Source: Adhaeribacter radiodurans (GTDB taxonomy: Bacteria > Bacteroidota > Bacteroidia > Cytophagales > Hymenobacteraceae). From it: a DNA stretch of 64,000 nucleotides. The notes under the pieces were generated by a model. The model was given only the letters and a program-made list of their open reading frames with translations. It had not been told where the DNA came from and did not search any database. Shown here one piece after another: positions 19,368 to 28,238 of this stretch (its first letter is position 1; each line of letters opens with the position of its first letter). The stretch covers positions 3,844,001 to 3,908,000 of the forward strand of contig NZ_CP055153.1 in the NCBI RefSeq assembly GCF_014075995.1, given 5' to 3'. The translations under genes were made by a program, and so were the position numbers.

Positions 19368-21206
19368 TTAATGGTTTAAGCTGATTTTTTTAATTACGAT
19401 TCCTTTTTTGGTTTGGCAATGTATAAAATATAAGCCATTCGCTAAAGCCAACAAATTTACTCGGGTTACATCACGATTCTTTGCCTCCCCTTTTAAAATT
19501 AGTTTTCCGGTTGCATCTGTAACTCGCCAATTCGAAATGGGGCCTTTTAAAGTAACCTGCCCCGTGCTGGGGTTCGGAAAAGCTTGTACCAGATTTTGAT
19601 CCGGCAAAATATCTTTACTCCCCGTTACCCGATCCATTATTGGGCGAATCAGAAGCGCACCGCGTTCACCGTTAAAATCTTCCCACTGAGTACCATTGTT
19701 GTATTTAATTTTACCAGCAGCACTTTCGTTTAAATCAAACCCGAAATTAACAAAATCTGCTACCGATGGACTTAAGCTCCAGCCAATGAAAAAAGTACCA
19801 TTTACCGGTACCGAGGCGGGAAAAATAATATCATAAAACTGATTTAGTGTTTCTACGGCCGGTATGGTAAAGCCTTGCTGAACTTTGGCGGTGGTAGCCG
19901 GGTTACCATCCTCGGCATCCCACACCCGGAAATTAATTAAATGCTTGGCTACGTTGGTTTTAGTCAAATACACCCGTATGCCTTTCACCTGATCGGGCAC
20001 GTTGGTTTCAAAAGCGTAAGCCCCTTGTCTTTGACCGGTTTTATCTAAGCTAAAATTGCTTTCGGCGGTACCATCGTCGTAGGCGTAATAATCTTTGAAT
20101 TCAGTGATCCGGGAAATGGTATCGTTCTGCCGGGTGCGGTCAAAAGTTTCGCGGGAATTTAAAAACAAGGCACTCTTCACCGTAAAATCGTTGCCCAGAG
20201 CAGAAGTAGATCCCAATACAGGCTGTCCATTAACCAGGTATTGCTGAGCCAGCGGTTCAATGGCAGCATTTCCTCGTAAAAAAGTATCTGCCGGTTGAGC
20301 GGTACTTATTACTTGGGTATATCCCCGCCAGGTAATGGGAGCAAACCGATTATTTAAGTTATTAATAGTAGTAAAAGTTGAATCGTTTAACTCAGTTAGT
20401 GGATTTGCTAAAAATTGCCAGGCTGGCATGGCCATATACCGGTTCAATAAAGAATTTAAACGCTGACTTACGGCTACATCTTCCAGGAGGCGTTTTTCGG
20501 GATTGACTTTTTTATTTAGATAAACATAATCCAGGTTCCAGGCATCGCCGGTACCTTTTAAAACGCCCGAATTGCGAAAACGAAATTGAAACCCATTGTA
20601 AAAATAAAGCGCATCGGCAGCATTTAGAATTTGGATATCTTCGCGCTTGAATTCGGTAGCCTGGTTTTGTCCTTCTTGCCGCCAAACTTCCCGCCAAATA
20701 CCGTTCACATCTTTAAATTCCACTGCCAAAAATACCGGGCGGGTAGCAGAATAGGTATCCGGCGAACCAGCCAAGCCACCCGCTTGCCAGTAAAAACTTA
20801 GGTAAACCGAATCTGCCACTGGGTTATAATTTTGCAAATTCAGCGGTTTGGAAGTAAGCGTATCGGAATAGCCGTACGAGGTAAGCGCGTTATAAGGCAA
20901 GCCATTGGCCCGGATTCCTTCTAATGTTACTACTCCTGCAGAAGGAGGTCTAACACCAAACTGATTATTAACGAAAGCGCCGCCGCCTGACTGCCAATAA
21001 AGCGGATTGCCTGGACCAGAAACCTGGTTCGCAAAATCATCAAAAAAAGGTAACTGTAATGTATCGCCTACCGCATTTAAACGAGCCGCCTGATACCGGT
21101 TAGTAGCGGCCGGCATTGGATACGATTCAAGAGGCGTAACAAATTGCGCGTGCCCGGTAAGTAAGCTAAAATAAAAAAATAACCCGGCAAGAAAACGTTT
21201 CATCAT
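19368..21206 (-). CDS. Secreted protein with T9SS type A sorting domain
   Basis: A 612-residue protein with a signal peptide (about residues 1-20, GHAQ) and a C-terminal sorting domain from about residue 530. The latter begins VQAFPNPSTGQVTLKG and ends with the typical LANGLYFIH and basic tail (KKGIVIKKISL) of the type IX secretion system. The middle is beta-rich, with repeats of aromatic, Asn and Asp residues and a jelly-roll-like FWQAGGLAGSPDTYS-type region, but shows no enzyme motif. It is probably exported across the outer membrane and anchored or released as a structural or adhesive protein. A second ATG one codon in (21203) is equally good. It lies between the PASTA gene and rhodanese in a leftward cluster. 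Confidence 0.85.
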   Translation of the reverse strand: MMKRFLAGLFFYFSLLTGHAQFVTPLESYPMPAATNRYQAARLNAVGDTLQLPFFDDFANQVSGPGNPLYWQSGGGAFVNNQFGVRPPSAGVVTLEGIRANGLPYNALTSYGYSDTLTSKPLNLQNYNPVADSVYLSFYWQAGGLAGSPDTYSATRPVFLAVEFKDVNGIWREVWRQEGQNQATEFKREDIQILNAADALYFYNGFQFRFRNSGVLKGTGDAWNLDYVYLNKKVNPEKRLLEDVAVSQRLNSLLNRYMAMPAWQFLANPLTELNDSTFTTINNLNNRFAPITWRGYTQVISTAQPADTFLRGNAAIEPLAQQYLVNGQPVLGSTSALGNDFTVKSALFLNSRETFDRTRQNDTISRITEFKDYYAYDDGTAESNFSLDKTGQRQGAYAFETNVPDQVKGIRVYLTKTNVAKHLINFRVWDAEDGNPATTAKVQQGFTIPAVETLNQFYDIIFPASVPVNGTFFIGWSLSPSVADFVNFGFDLNESAAGKIKYNNGTQWEDFNGERGALLIRPIMDRVTGSKDILPDQNLVQAFPNPSTGQVTLKGPISNWRVTDATGKLILKGEAKNRDVTRVNLLALANGLYFIHCQTKKGIVIKKISLNH

Positions 21207-21352
21207 ATCGTTAACTGGTGCTACTATAAATTTTAGCCGTTTAACCGCCGTACAAAAACAGCTAAGACATCGGCAATAGTTTTAAATAATTTACGACTTA
21301 AAGCCACTAACGTTTAAGAGAATGCTGCTACTTACTTCAGGAATACTCAGTG

Positions 21353-22141
21353 CTACTCCACTGCTTTAACCGGTTCCGGACCAGCTACCCATAAGTCTAC
21401 CAACTCTCCTACCCGAATCATGGCACCAGAGCTAGCATTAGGCCTTTGGCGCAAAACAGTGCCATCGGCTTCGCCGTTAGGTGCTGCCTGGTACGTAATG
21501 CTGCCTACCTGCAGATTCTGACCAACCAATAAAACGGTGGCTTCATCAATAGGCATACCTATTACTTTAGGAACTTCAAATTCATCGTTACCAATTCCAT
21601 TTCCAACCACCAGGTCAATTACCGATCCTTTTGCAATGGGTGCCCCTGGAGCAATTTCTTTACCTTGGTACAATTGTTTTAAAACAGCGTTTTCTTGTAA
21701 ATCCGGCACAAAACGTACTTCTCCTACTTGCAAATCGTAGCTCTTTAAAATTAACTGGGCATTTTTTACCGAGCCGTCCAATAATTTGGGCATTTTAATT
21801 TTGGGCGGTGTTTTCATGTTATAGGAAATGTAAATCTTACGGTCTTCTTTCACTTTAGAACCAGGCGTTGGATCTTGGGTTAAAACCTCAAACGGCTTTT
21901 TACTGGTACTGTAGCTGGAATCGCTCACGAAAAAACGCAGGTTATTATCATCCAGAAAACTTTCTACTTCATCCAGGCGCATACCGGTAATTTTAGGTAC
22001 CGTAATGGTTTGCCCGTGATTGGTAGTAGAAGGCAGATACACGAAAAAGAAGACAAATAACATTAAAGCAACAATCATTGCAATAATGATTAAGTGCTTG
22101 ATAAGACCAATAGGCGAATTCGCTTTAAAAAAATTACTCAT
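21353..22141 (-). CDS. Membrane-anchored protein with three PASTA domains
   Basis: A 262-residue protein. A short cytoplasmic N-terminus is followed by one TM helix (about 16-36) and three PASTA repeats (about 42-108, 112-180 and 186-255; e.g. VPKITGMRLDEVESFLDDNN and VPKVIGMPIDEATVLLVGQN). PASTA domains bind peptidoglycan or muropeptides. There is no kinase or transpeptidase domain, unlike PknB or PBP2x, which is usual for the Bacteroidota version. It lies directly downstream of the double D-Ala-D-Ala ligase on the same strand, which fits a cell-wall role. A weak C-terminal tail (PEPVKAVE) ends the protein. Confidence 0.92.
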   Translation of the reverse strand: MSNFFKANSPIGLIKHLIIIAMIVALMLFVFFFVYLPSTTNHGQTITVPKITGMRLDEVESFLDDNNLRFFVSDSSYSTSKKPFEVLTQDPTPGSKVKEDRKIYISYNMKTPPKIKMPKLLDGSVKNAQLILKSYDLQVGEVRFVPDLQENAVLKQLYQGKEIAPGAPIAKGSVIDLVVGNGIGNDEFEVPKVIGMPIDEATVLLVGQNLQVGSITYQAAPNGEADGTVLRQRPNASSGAMIRVGELVDLWVAGPEPVKAVE

Positions 22142-22252
22142 GCAAAAATCTGTTTTTCGTTTATTGGCTTTGGTTAAACATTTAAACGAAATAAATCTAT
22201 GGGATAGTGTTATTTAAATTTTTTAGTAAAAATGATTACCAGAAGATTTACC

Positions 22253-24958
22253 TTAATCGGCCGTTACTTTTTTCTGGTTGCGCTCCATCCCGAAAGTTAA
22301 AATCCGGTCGATAAAATCGTAAGGCTTGTAACCATTGATTGCCGTTTGATGGAAAATACAGGTGGCTGGTGTCATTCCAGGTAAGGAGTTCACCTCAATT
22401 ATTATGGTTTCTACCTCTTCTTTTTCTTTTATGCGCACAAATGCATCAATCCGGGCGTAGCCTTCAATACTTAAAACTTCAGCTACTTTCTTTAAATCGG
22501 CTTTTACTTTATCCGAAATTTTTTGCCGCAGTTTTGGTTCCGGAGCATAACGGGCCGGGGTTATATTTTGGCCTTCGCCGGCTAAAAACTTTTCTTCTAA
22601 AGATAAAACTTCCCCTTCGGCCAGCGCCTCTGATGCTTCGAACACTTCGTATTCTACTTTGCCATCCAGAGAATAACGGGTAAGCAAACCACCCGTAACT
22701 TCTAAAAAGTGTGAGCTATCTTCTTTCGAAATCAGATTTTCTACCAGAAAAGCTTCTTTCTGCGGAAATTCTTCTTTAAAACCTAGTGCTAGAACGGTGG
22801 CTGGTTTTTCTGTTAAATCCTCGGTTTCCCGGAAAATAAGCTCTGAAAAAGCTTCCAGTTCGTTCCGGTTTTTAATTTTCTTCACCGCCGAAGAACAGCC
22901 ATCATCCGCCGGTTTGGCAATAAACGGATAACTAAAAGCATCTTCAACTTTCTGAAAAAACCTTTCTTTATTTGCCTGCCAGTCTTGTTTATACGCCATT
23001 AAATGGTCGGCTACTTTAATACCGTGCTGTCGCAGAATTTCATTGGTTTCGTATTTATTAATAGTTATCCGCGACGAATCAATTCCGGAGCCATTGTACG
23101 GAATACCGTATTTCTCCAGTTCAGTTTGTAAAGCGCCATCTTCGCCGGGACGGCCGTGCAAGGCAATAAATACCGCATCAACCAGACTTTTCAGTTGTTC
23201 ATAGTCAATCTGCTGCGGTTCATGTACCATTTTTCCGGCGTATTTTTCGGTAATCGGGCTGGCGTCTTGCCGGATTTGTTCCAGAACCGGGTGGTGCAAA
23301 TGACCTTCTTCCGCGTGGGTAATTTTTTCTTTTATGTCGTCGGCGTTGTCCTTCAACATAATATTTATAGGTATTACATACAAACGATGTTTCTCGGCCG
23401 AGCCGGTCAGGAAAATGGGTACAGGCTGGTATTTTACCGAAGAGGCAAGTTTTTCGAAAATGTTCCGGCCACTTTCCACGGAGATATGCCGCTCCGAGGA
23501 ATAACCGCCCATAATAACACCAACTTTTATTTTTTCCTGGTTAGCTGTTTTCTCGTTTTGAATAGCCGCATCTAACTCGTGCAATTGTTTTAGTAAATGT
23601 GCAGTATCTTTCCCGGATTTTAAACGCTCTACCAGTGAAGTCCGGATAATATAGGTTAAAAACTGTGATGGATTTAAGCCAATTTCGGCGGCCTGGTGGA
23701 AGAAGAACGACGAAGGCAACATGCCCGAAGTAGTATTAGGGTCGTTTAAGAACACCTGACCATCATCAGTAATAAAACCATCTAAACGCGCATACACGTT
23801 AAATCCAATGGACTTAAATAAACGGCTACACTCCTGCCGGATGTGTTGGATTTGCTCATCGGGCAAGTTTATCGGGGTAATTTTACGGCTTAAACCTGGC
23901 AAGTATTTACTGCGGTAATCAAACACTTCGCCTCCCTTAATAATTTCGGTGGGCGGCAAAGCCAGCGGGTTCCCGTGCGGGTCCTGAATAACTATACAAG
24001 AAAACTCTTTTCCCTGAATAAAGGATTCTAGCAGCACATATGGTTCACTTTCTACGTTAGTCAAGGTAATTTCTTCCCGGGTATTATCGGCAAAAATTCC
24101 TTCCAAAACTTCCAATAGTTGCTCCGGATGATGAATAATCACACCGTTTTCGGTGCGTACCGGTAAGCCAATTCCTTCCCGGATGTCGGTTAGTTGCTTT
24201 ACAAAGTTTAGTTTGGCTTCCGCCGAATATCCTTGCCAGGTAGTTTTATAAATGGTTTTCGCAAAAAAGCTGCGAGCTAGGGCCTCCTCAAACGCCTTGA
24301 AATCGGTAGTTTTAATAATGGAAACCCCAATCGAAGAACCCTGGTGCGGCGCTTTAATTACCAGTGGCAAATCTAAATCGCGGGTAAGTTGTTCAAAAAT
24401 AAGGGGTCTTTGACTGGTATTTGCCCATTCTTCGGCTTGCACAATGCGGTAACGGGGCACCGGAAAGCCGTGGCTATGCATGTAATCTTTTTGCAGAATT
24501 TTATCAATTCCAATAGCCGAGGGTAAAATGCCGGAACCAGAATAAGGTATGCGGTACCATTCCAACAAGCCTTGTATGCTGCCGTCTTCGCCGTAAGGCC
24601 CGTGTAAAGCCAGAAAAGCAAAACCAAAATAATCTTTAAACTGGTGGGGCAAAATGCGCTTACCTACTTTGCTGATTATGCTATCCTGCTCTTCGGTACT
24701 TAATTCGCCTAGCGATTCAATGTAAATCTGGAGTTGATGCAAAGATTGCGGTAAAACTTCTATGGGCGGGTAAAAATCGCGAATGGTACCTTTGTAAATA
24801 TAATGCCAATCGAGCAAAATAAAATTCCCCAGGCTATCTACAAAAACAGGTACTGCCTCAAAAAAGGACTTATCTAAATTATCGTAAACGGTACGACCAC
24901 CCGCAAAGGAAATTTCCCGTTCGCGCGAAGGTCCGCCAAAAATTATCCCTATTTTCAT
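22253..24958 (-). CDS. ddl: Tandem-fused D-alanine--D-alanine ligase (two ATP-grasp ligase modules)
   Basis: A 901-residue protein, more than twice the usual ~310-370. Module 1 (about 1-470) starts KIGIIFGGPSREREIS and has LALHGPYGEDGSIQG, the P-loop QGSSIGVS (~206-210), FDYRSKYLPG and a metal-site segment NDPNTTSGM (~405-413). Module 2 (about 477-901) starts KVGVIMGGYSSERHIS and has IALHGRPGEDGALQ, an altered loop DDGCSSAV (~685-692), EKFLAGEGQNITPA and a canonical EVNSLPGM (~855). Ddl joins two D-Ala for the peptidoglycan stem. In module 1 Asp replaces the usual metal-binding Glu; in module 2 the GSS loop is changed. Both could be active, or the halves may differ in substrate. It precedes the PASTA gene. 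Confidence 0.9.
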   Translation of the reverse strand: MKIGIIFGGPSREREISFAGGRTVYDNLDKSFFEAVPVFVDSLGNFILLDWHYIYKGTIRDFYPPIEVLPQSLHQLQIYIESLGELSTEEQDSIISKVGKRILPHQFKDYFGFAFLALHGPYGEDGSIQGLLEWYRIPYSGSGILPSAIGIDKILQKDYMHSHGFPVPRYRIVQAEEWANTSQRPLIFEQLTRDLDLPLVIKAPHQGSSIGVSIIKTTDFKAFEEALARSFFAKTIYKTTWQGYSAEAKLNFVKQLTDIREGIGLPVRTENGVIIHHPEQLLEVLEGIFADNTREEITLTNVESEPYVLLESFIQGKEFSCIVIQDPHGNPLALPPTEIIKGGEVFDYRSKYLPGLSRKITPINLPDEQIQHIRQECSRLFKSIGFNVYARLDGFITDDGQVFLNDPNTTSGMLPSSFFFHQAAEIGLNPSQFLTYIIRTSLVERLKSGKDTAHLLKQLHELDAAIQNEKTANQEKIKVGVIMGGYSSERHISVESGRNIFEKLASSVKYQPVPIFLTGSAEKHRLYVIPINIMLKDNADDIKEKITHAEEGHLHHPVLEQIRQDASPITEKYAGKMVHEPQQIDYEQLKSLVDAVFIALHGRPGEDGALQTELEKYGIPYNGSGIDSSRITINKYETNEILRQHGIKVADHLMAYKQDWQANKERFFQKVEDAFSYPFIAKPADDGCSSAVKKIKNRNELEAFSELIFRETEDLTEKPATVLALGFKEEFPQKEAFLVENLISKEDSSHFLEVTGGLLTRYSLDGKVEYEVFEASEALAEGEVLSLEEKFLAGEGQNITPARYAPEPKLRQKISDKVKADLKKVAEVLSIEGYARIDAFVRIKEKEEVETIIIEVNSLPGMTPATCIFHQTAINGYKPYDFIDRILTFGMERNQKKVTAD

Positions 24959-24999
24959 CCGTGCAAAGATATTCTAAAATTGTGGAAAATGGTATTGCG

Positions 25000-25050
25000 G
25001 ATTTTCGCAGATTTCACGGATTCCGCGAATTAGATTGTTTGAATCGTAGG
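25000..25050 (+). repeat. Degenerate CGCAGATT/ACGGATT intergenic repeat, copy 1
   Basis: GCGGATTTTCGCAGATTTCACGGATTCCGCGAATT consists of loosely repeated [C/A]-G-[C/G]-[A/G]-GATT units of a kind common between genes in Cytophagales genomes. A related element lies in inverse orientation at 25285-25322. Confidence 0.5.
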
Positions 25051-25284
25051 TTAAAAGGATTATACAGTTTTAGCAGATTATGGTTTGTAAAAATGCCGGA
25101 TGCCAACCGATAACTATGATTACTCCTTTTTTATGAATAGTAGGTATAGTAAAGAATAAAAGATTGAACAAACATATTATTTATCGGCTTTAAAGCAAAT
25201 TTTCCCCCAATGCCGAAGAGGAGGAGTAGAAATGGTTAATTTTTCAATAATAATCCATTCTATTGTCGCTATAAAGATATAATA

Positions 25285-25322
25285 TGGGAAATCCGTGTAA
25301 ATTGTTTAATCCGCGATTCAGA
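25285..25322 (-). repeat. Degenerate GGATT intergenic repeat, copy 2 (inverse)
   Basis: Read on the minus strand this is CTGAATCGCGGATTAAACAATTTACACGGATTTCC, the inverse orientation of the element near 25000-25050, sharing the ACGGATT and GCGGATT units. Confidence 0.5.
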
Positions 25323-25548
25323 CAGTTTCGTTCCAGATTCTTTTGTAATCCCTAAAATAATATAACTTTGCCCGGCTAATTTGTTACAAGTTTCCGGTTG
25401 CTGGTTGCAAGTTGATAAAGAAAAAGGTTGTGAAGTTGAAAGATTGCGCATTTCTGAATAATAACTCTCTATCTTTTCAACCATTCAACCATCTGGCAGT
25501 ATAACAATCCAATTGTTCAACTATAAAACAATTCAGTAATATAAACAT

Positions 25549-25572
25549 GGTCTCTGGACTATGGACTAAACT
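25549..25572 (+). repeat. Heptamer repeat (GGACTAT/GGACTAA units) before pgk
   Basis: GGTCTCT, GGACTAT, GGACTAA in 7-nt register, ending about 10 bases before the pgk ATG. Same heptamer family as at 10611-10653 and 54861-54912. Confidence 0.65.
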
Positions 25573-25581
25573 AAAACAACT

Positions 25582-26775
25582 ATGAAAACAGTAGACGATT
25601 ATAATTTCGGTGGCAAACGGGCCTTGGTCCGGGTAGATTTTAACGTACCCCTTAACGAGGAATTTCAGATAACCGACGACACACGTATTCGCGCAGCTGT
25701 TCCTACTATTCAGAAAATTCTAAAAGATGGCGGGTCGGCTATTTTAATGTCGCATTTGGGGCGGCCTAAAGGCGGTCTTTCCGATAAATATTCCTTGCGT
25801 CACATTGTTGGGGCTTTGTCTCAGGCCTTTGGTACCGATGTAAAATTTGCTTCGGATTGCATTGGTCAAGAAGCCACTGATCTGGCGCAAAACCTACAGC
25901 CCGGTGAAATTTTATTACTCGAAAACCTGCGTTTTTACCCCGAAGAAGAAAAAGGAGATAAAGCCTTTTCCGAAAAATTAAGTAAACTCGGCGATGTGTA
26001 CGTAAACGATGCCTTTGGTACCGCCCACCGTGCCCATGCTTCTACTGCGGTTATTGCCCAATACTTCCCGGCTGATGCAAAAATGACCGGCTACGTTATG
26101 CAGGCCGAGCTTGAAAATGCGAAAAAGGTACTGGAAAATCCGGAACGTCCGTTTACCGCTATTATGGGAGGAGCCAAAATCTCCGACAAAATTTTGATAA
26201 TTGAGCAGTTGCTGGATAAAGTAGATAACCTGATTATTGGCGGCGGTATGAGTTATACTTTTGCCAAAGCCCAGGGTGGTACCGTAGGCGATTCTTTATT
26301 AGAAGCCGACAAGCTGGACTTAGTGCTGAGCCTGATGGACAAAGCCAAAGAAAAAGGAGTAAAACTGTACTTACCCGCAGACACGGTTATTGCCGATAAA
26401 TTTGCTAACGACGCTACCTCAGAAGTGGTAAGCAGCGGCACCATTCCAGACAACTGGATGGGTTTAGACATTGGACCAGAAACCCGGGCTAAATTTGGTG
26501 AAGTAGTTCGTAATTCCCGCACCATTCTCTGGAATGGTCCAATGGGCGTTTTTGAGATGCCGAACTTTGCCGTGGGTACCACTACTATTGCCGAAGCCGT
26601 AGTAGCCGCTACCCGCAACGGTGCCTTCTCGCTTATTGGCGGTGGTGATTCGGCGGCCGCTATCAACCAGGCCGGTTACGGCAACGATGTATCTTACGTT
26701 TCTACCGGTGGTGGCGCCCTGCTCGAGTACATGGAAGGTAAAACCCTACCCGGCGTAGCTGCATTAGAAGCTTAA
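25582..26775 (+). CDS. pgk: Phosphoglycerate kinase
   Basis: A 397-residue PGK of normal length that converts 1,3-bisphosphoglycerate and ADP to 3-phosphoglycerate and ATP in glycolysis. The N-terminal signature [23 protein letters not shown] for substrate binding, [13 protein letters not shown], and the C-terminal nucleotide site [13 protein letters not shown] are all present. ATG at 25582 follows a short heptamer repeat and gives the standard N-terminus. It is monocistronic, divergent from ddl, and ends in a hairpin terminator. Confidence 0.98.
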   Translation: MKTVDDYNFGGKRALVRVDFNVPLNEEFQITDDTRIRAAVPTIQKILKDGGSAILMSHLGRPKGGLSDKYSLRHIVGALSQAFGTDVKFASDCIGQEATDLAQNLQPGEILLLENLRFYPEEEKGDKAFSEKLSKLGDVYVNDAFGTAHRAHASTAVIAQYFPADAKMTGYVMQAELENAKKVLENPERPFTAIMGGAKISDKILIIEQLLDKVDNLIIGGGMSYTFAKAQGGTVGDSLLEADKLDLVLSLMDKAKEKGVKLYLPADTVIADKFANDATSEVVSSGTIPDNWMGLDIGPETRAKFGEVVRNSRTILWNGPMGVFEMPNFAVGTTTIAEAVVAATRNGAFSLIGGGDSAAAINQAGYGNDVSYVSTGGGALLEYMEGKTLPGVAALEA

Positions 26776-26796
26776 AATTTTAAAATTATTTACTTT

Positions 26797-26835
26797 AAAA
26801 CACCCTGGTTGATAACAGCCGGGGTGTTTTTGTTT
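26797..26835 (+). terminator. Intrinsic terminator after pgk
   Basis: A 12-bp stem AAAACACCCTGG/CCGGGGTGTTTT with one G-U pair and a T tract. Confidence 0.9.
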
Positions 26836-26975
26836 ATACGCAAGTAAGAAATTACCTACCTAAAAGGCAGTTAATCAATCTTACTATTAACTACTATTTA
26901 ATTACGTTTATAAAGTTATATTAAGGGATATGTACGTAATGGTGGCGTATACACAATAGTTACCTCTTTTATTAA

Positions 26976-27335
26976 ATGATATTTAAATTTTCAAAAATTA
27001 TTTTCCCAACGCTTTTAAGCTTTTTTGTTTTAGGTTGGCTAATAAAATTAGAAGATTTATATCACAACTATTTATTTCAAGCTACCGCTGTGATTTCTTT
27101 CTGGAATAAAATTACTAGCCAAAACCTATTTTTTAGGCCTGGGCTTTGAAAATATATTTTGGTTATTCTCCTATTTTTGGTATTTGTTCCTCTGTTAATA
27201 AGCAGTGTCGATGATAGACCACAGAAGGAATCTTTTAAGGCTTCTTTTTTAATGCTAGCAATGTTTATAGCTTATTGGTTAACTAATTTATTTGCTCTTG
27301 CTTTAATTGAAAAGATAAAATATATCCGTAATTAA
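26976..27335 (+). pseudogene. Small membrane protein gene interrupted by an in-frame TGA
   Basis: From ATG 26976 the frame runs 57 codons, meets TGA at 27147-27149, then stays open for 61 more codons to TAA at 27333-27335. The N-part is a hydrophobic span plus a linker. After the stop there are two further spans (KYILVILLFLVFVPLLIS and FLMLAMFIAYWLTNLFALAL) and a basic end. The context RPGL-stop-KYILV suggests a Trp codon TGG changed to TGA by a single base. A sequencing error or real read-through are other explanations. The intact protein would be a ~119-residue three-TM protein of unknown function. Nothing similar lies beside it. Confidence 0.6.
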
Positions 27336-27555
27336 ACATAAAGTAAAATTACACATGCCATAGTCGCCACAGGTTGTTTACCACTGGCAGCATCCAAAAA
27401 AAAATGAAACATCTGGATTACCTTTTAGGTAACAAATAGAAGAACACTGGAAATAAAGTACTTAGCAACTTTCCATTGGTCTGGCATTGTATTTTGTTAA
27501 TTATGGAAGTAACCCTTCCGCCAAAAATTATTTAAAAACGCCAAAATTATTTGTT

Positions 27556-28017
27556 ATGAAAGTATCTGCTGCATTAGCCGGAGGGTTAGCTGGAACCCTG
27601 ACGGTGGCTTCCCTCCATCAAGCCTTAAGAAGAGTCACCCCCGATGCACCCAGCATGGACATACTCGATATGGAGTTGATACGAAGAGGATTAAAAAGCA
27701 TTAATAAAGAAGTACCCTCTGAGGACCAGCTACAGCGATGGGCAGTAGGCGGGGAGCTTTTCTGTGATACCGCCTATTACGGTCTGGCAGGAATGGGAAA
27801 TACAAAAGGTATATGGCTCCGGGGAGTATTATTAGGATTAATAGCTGGAGTATCGGCGGTTGTTTTACCCAAGCCACTCGGCCTTCCGGAAGAACCAAGC
27901 AATAAAACGGTAGCTACTCAACTAATGACCATTGGATTATACTTAACGGGCGGACTAGCGGCAGCTGCAATAACGCAACTAATAATAAATACTCAAACGA
28001 ATGCCGAAAATGCATAA
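27556..28017 (+). CDS. Small membrane protein of unknown function
   Basis: The frame extends upstream to a TTG at 27487, but the residues before Met-24 look unstructured. ATG at 27556 gives 153 residues starting MKVSAALAGGLAGTL, a Gly/Ala-rich membrane segment, and is preferred. Further hydrophobic stretches lie at about residues 90-113 and 126-146, with a polar middle (residues ~30-75, Asp/Arg-rich) that may face the cytoplasm. No motif identifies a family. It is followed by a small hairpin and then by the esterase gene. Confidence 0.65.
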   Translation: MKVSAALAGGLAGTLTVASLHQALRRVTPDAPSMDILDMELIRRGLKSINKEVPSEDQLQRWAVGGELFCDTAYYGLAGMGNTKGIWLRGVLLGLIAGVSAVVLPKPLGLPEEPSNKTVATQLMTIGLYLTGGLAAAAITQLIINTQTNAENA

Positions 28018-28096
28018 GCGGTTTTCTCTTAGGTAAACCAGATAGTCACGTAAATAAAATTAAATTTTCGAAAGCAGAATTTTAGAAAATTTAAAT

Positions 28097-28118
28097 GGCT
28101 GATTATCTTTAATCAGCC
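28097..28118 (+). terminator. Weak hairpin after the small membrane protein gene
   Basis: An 8-bp stem GGCTGATT/AATCAGCC with a 6-nt loop, ~80 bases past the stop, without a T tract. A second small hairpin (CCGTAAA/TTTACGG) lies at 28157-28175. Confidence 0.45.
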
Positions 28119-28219
28119 ACAAAATGGCATACAGTTGAACGGAGAATTTCTTACCTCCGTAAAGCTGTTTTACGGTATGAGCCAAACCCTACAGTATACT
28201 CATATACAATTGGTCAATA

Positions 28220-28235
28220 AAGTATTTGAATACTT
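28220..28235 (+). promoter_or_regulatory. Palindrome just before the esterase start (operator-like)
   Basis: AAGTATT-TG-AATACTT, 7-bp arms with a 2-nt centre, ending 3 bases before the esterase ATG at 28239. A short, nearly symmetric site in this position could bind a dimeric regulator, or be chance in AT-rich DNA. Confidence 0.3.
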
Positions 28236-28238
28236 AGA

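Larger units (their letters stand above)
24959..25581. other. Repeat-rich intergenic region between ddl and pgk
   Basis: About 620 bases with no convincing gene. It holds degenerate GGATT/CGCAGATT-type elements at 25000-25050 and 25285-25322 in opposite orientation, TTCAACCATTC units near 25476-25492 and heptamers at 25549-25572. Both divergent promoters must lie here, but no clear box was found. Confidence 0.6.

Noticed and set aside
25269-25484. 71-residue leftward open frame before pgk
   Set aside because: Made of degenerate GGATT and AACC-type repeats.
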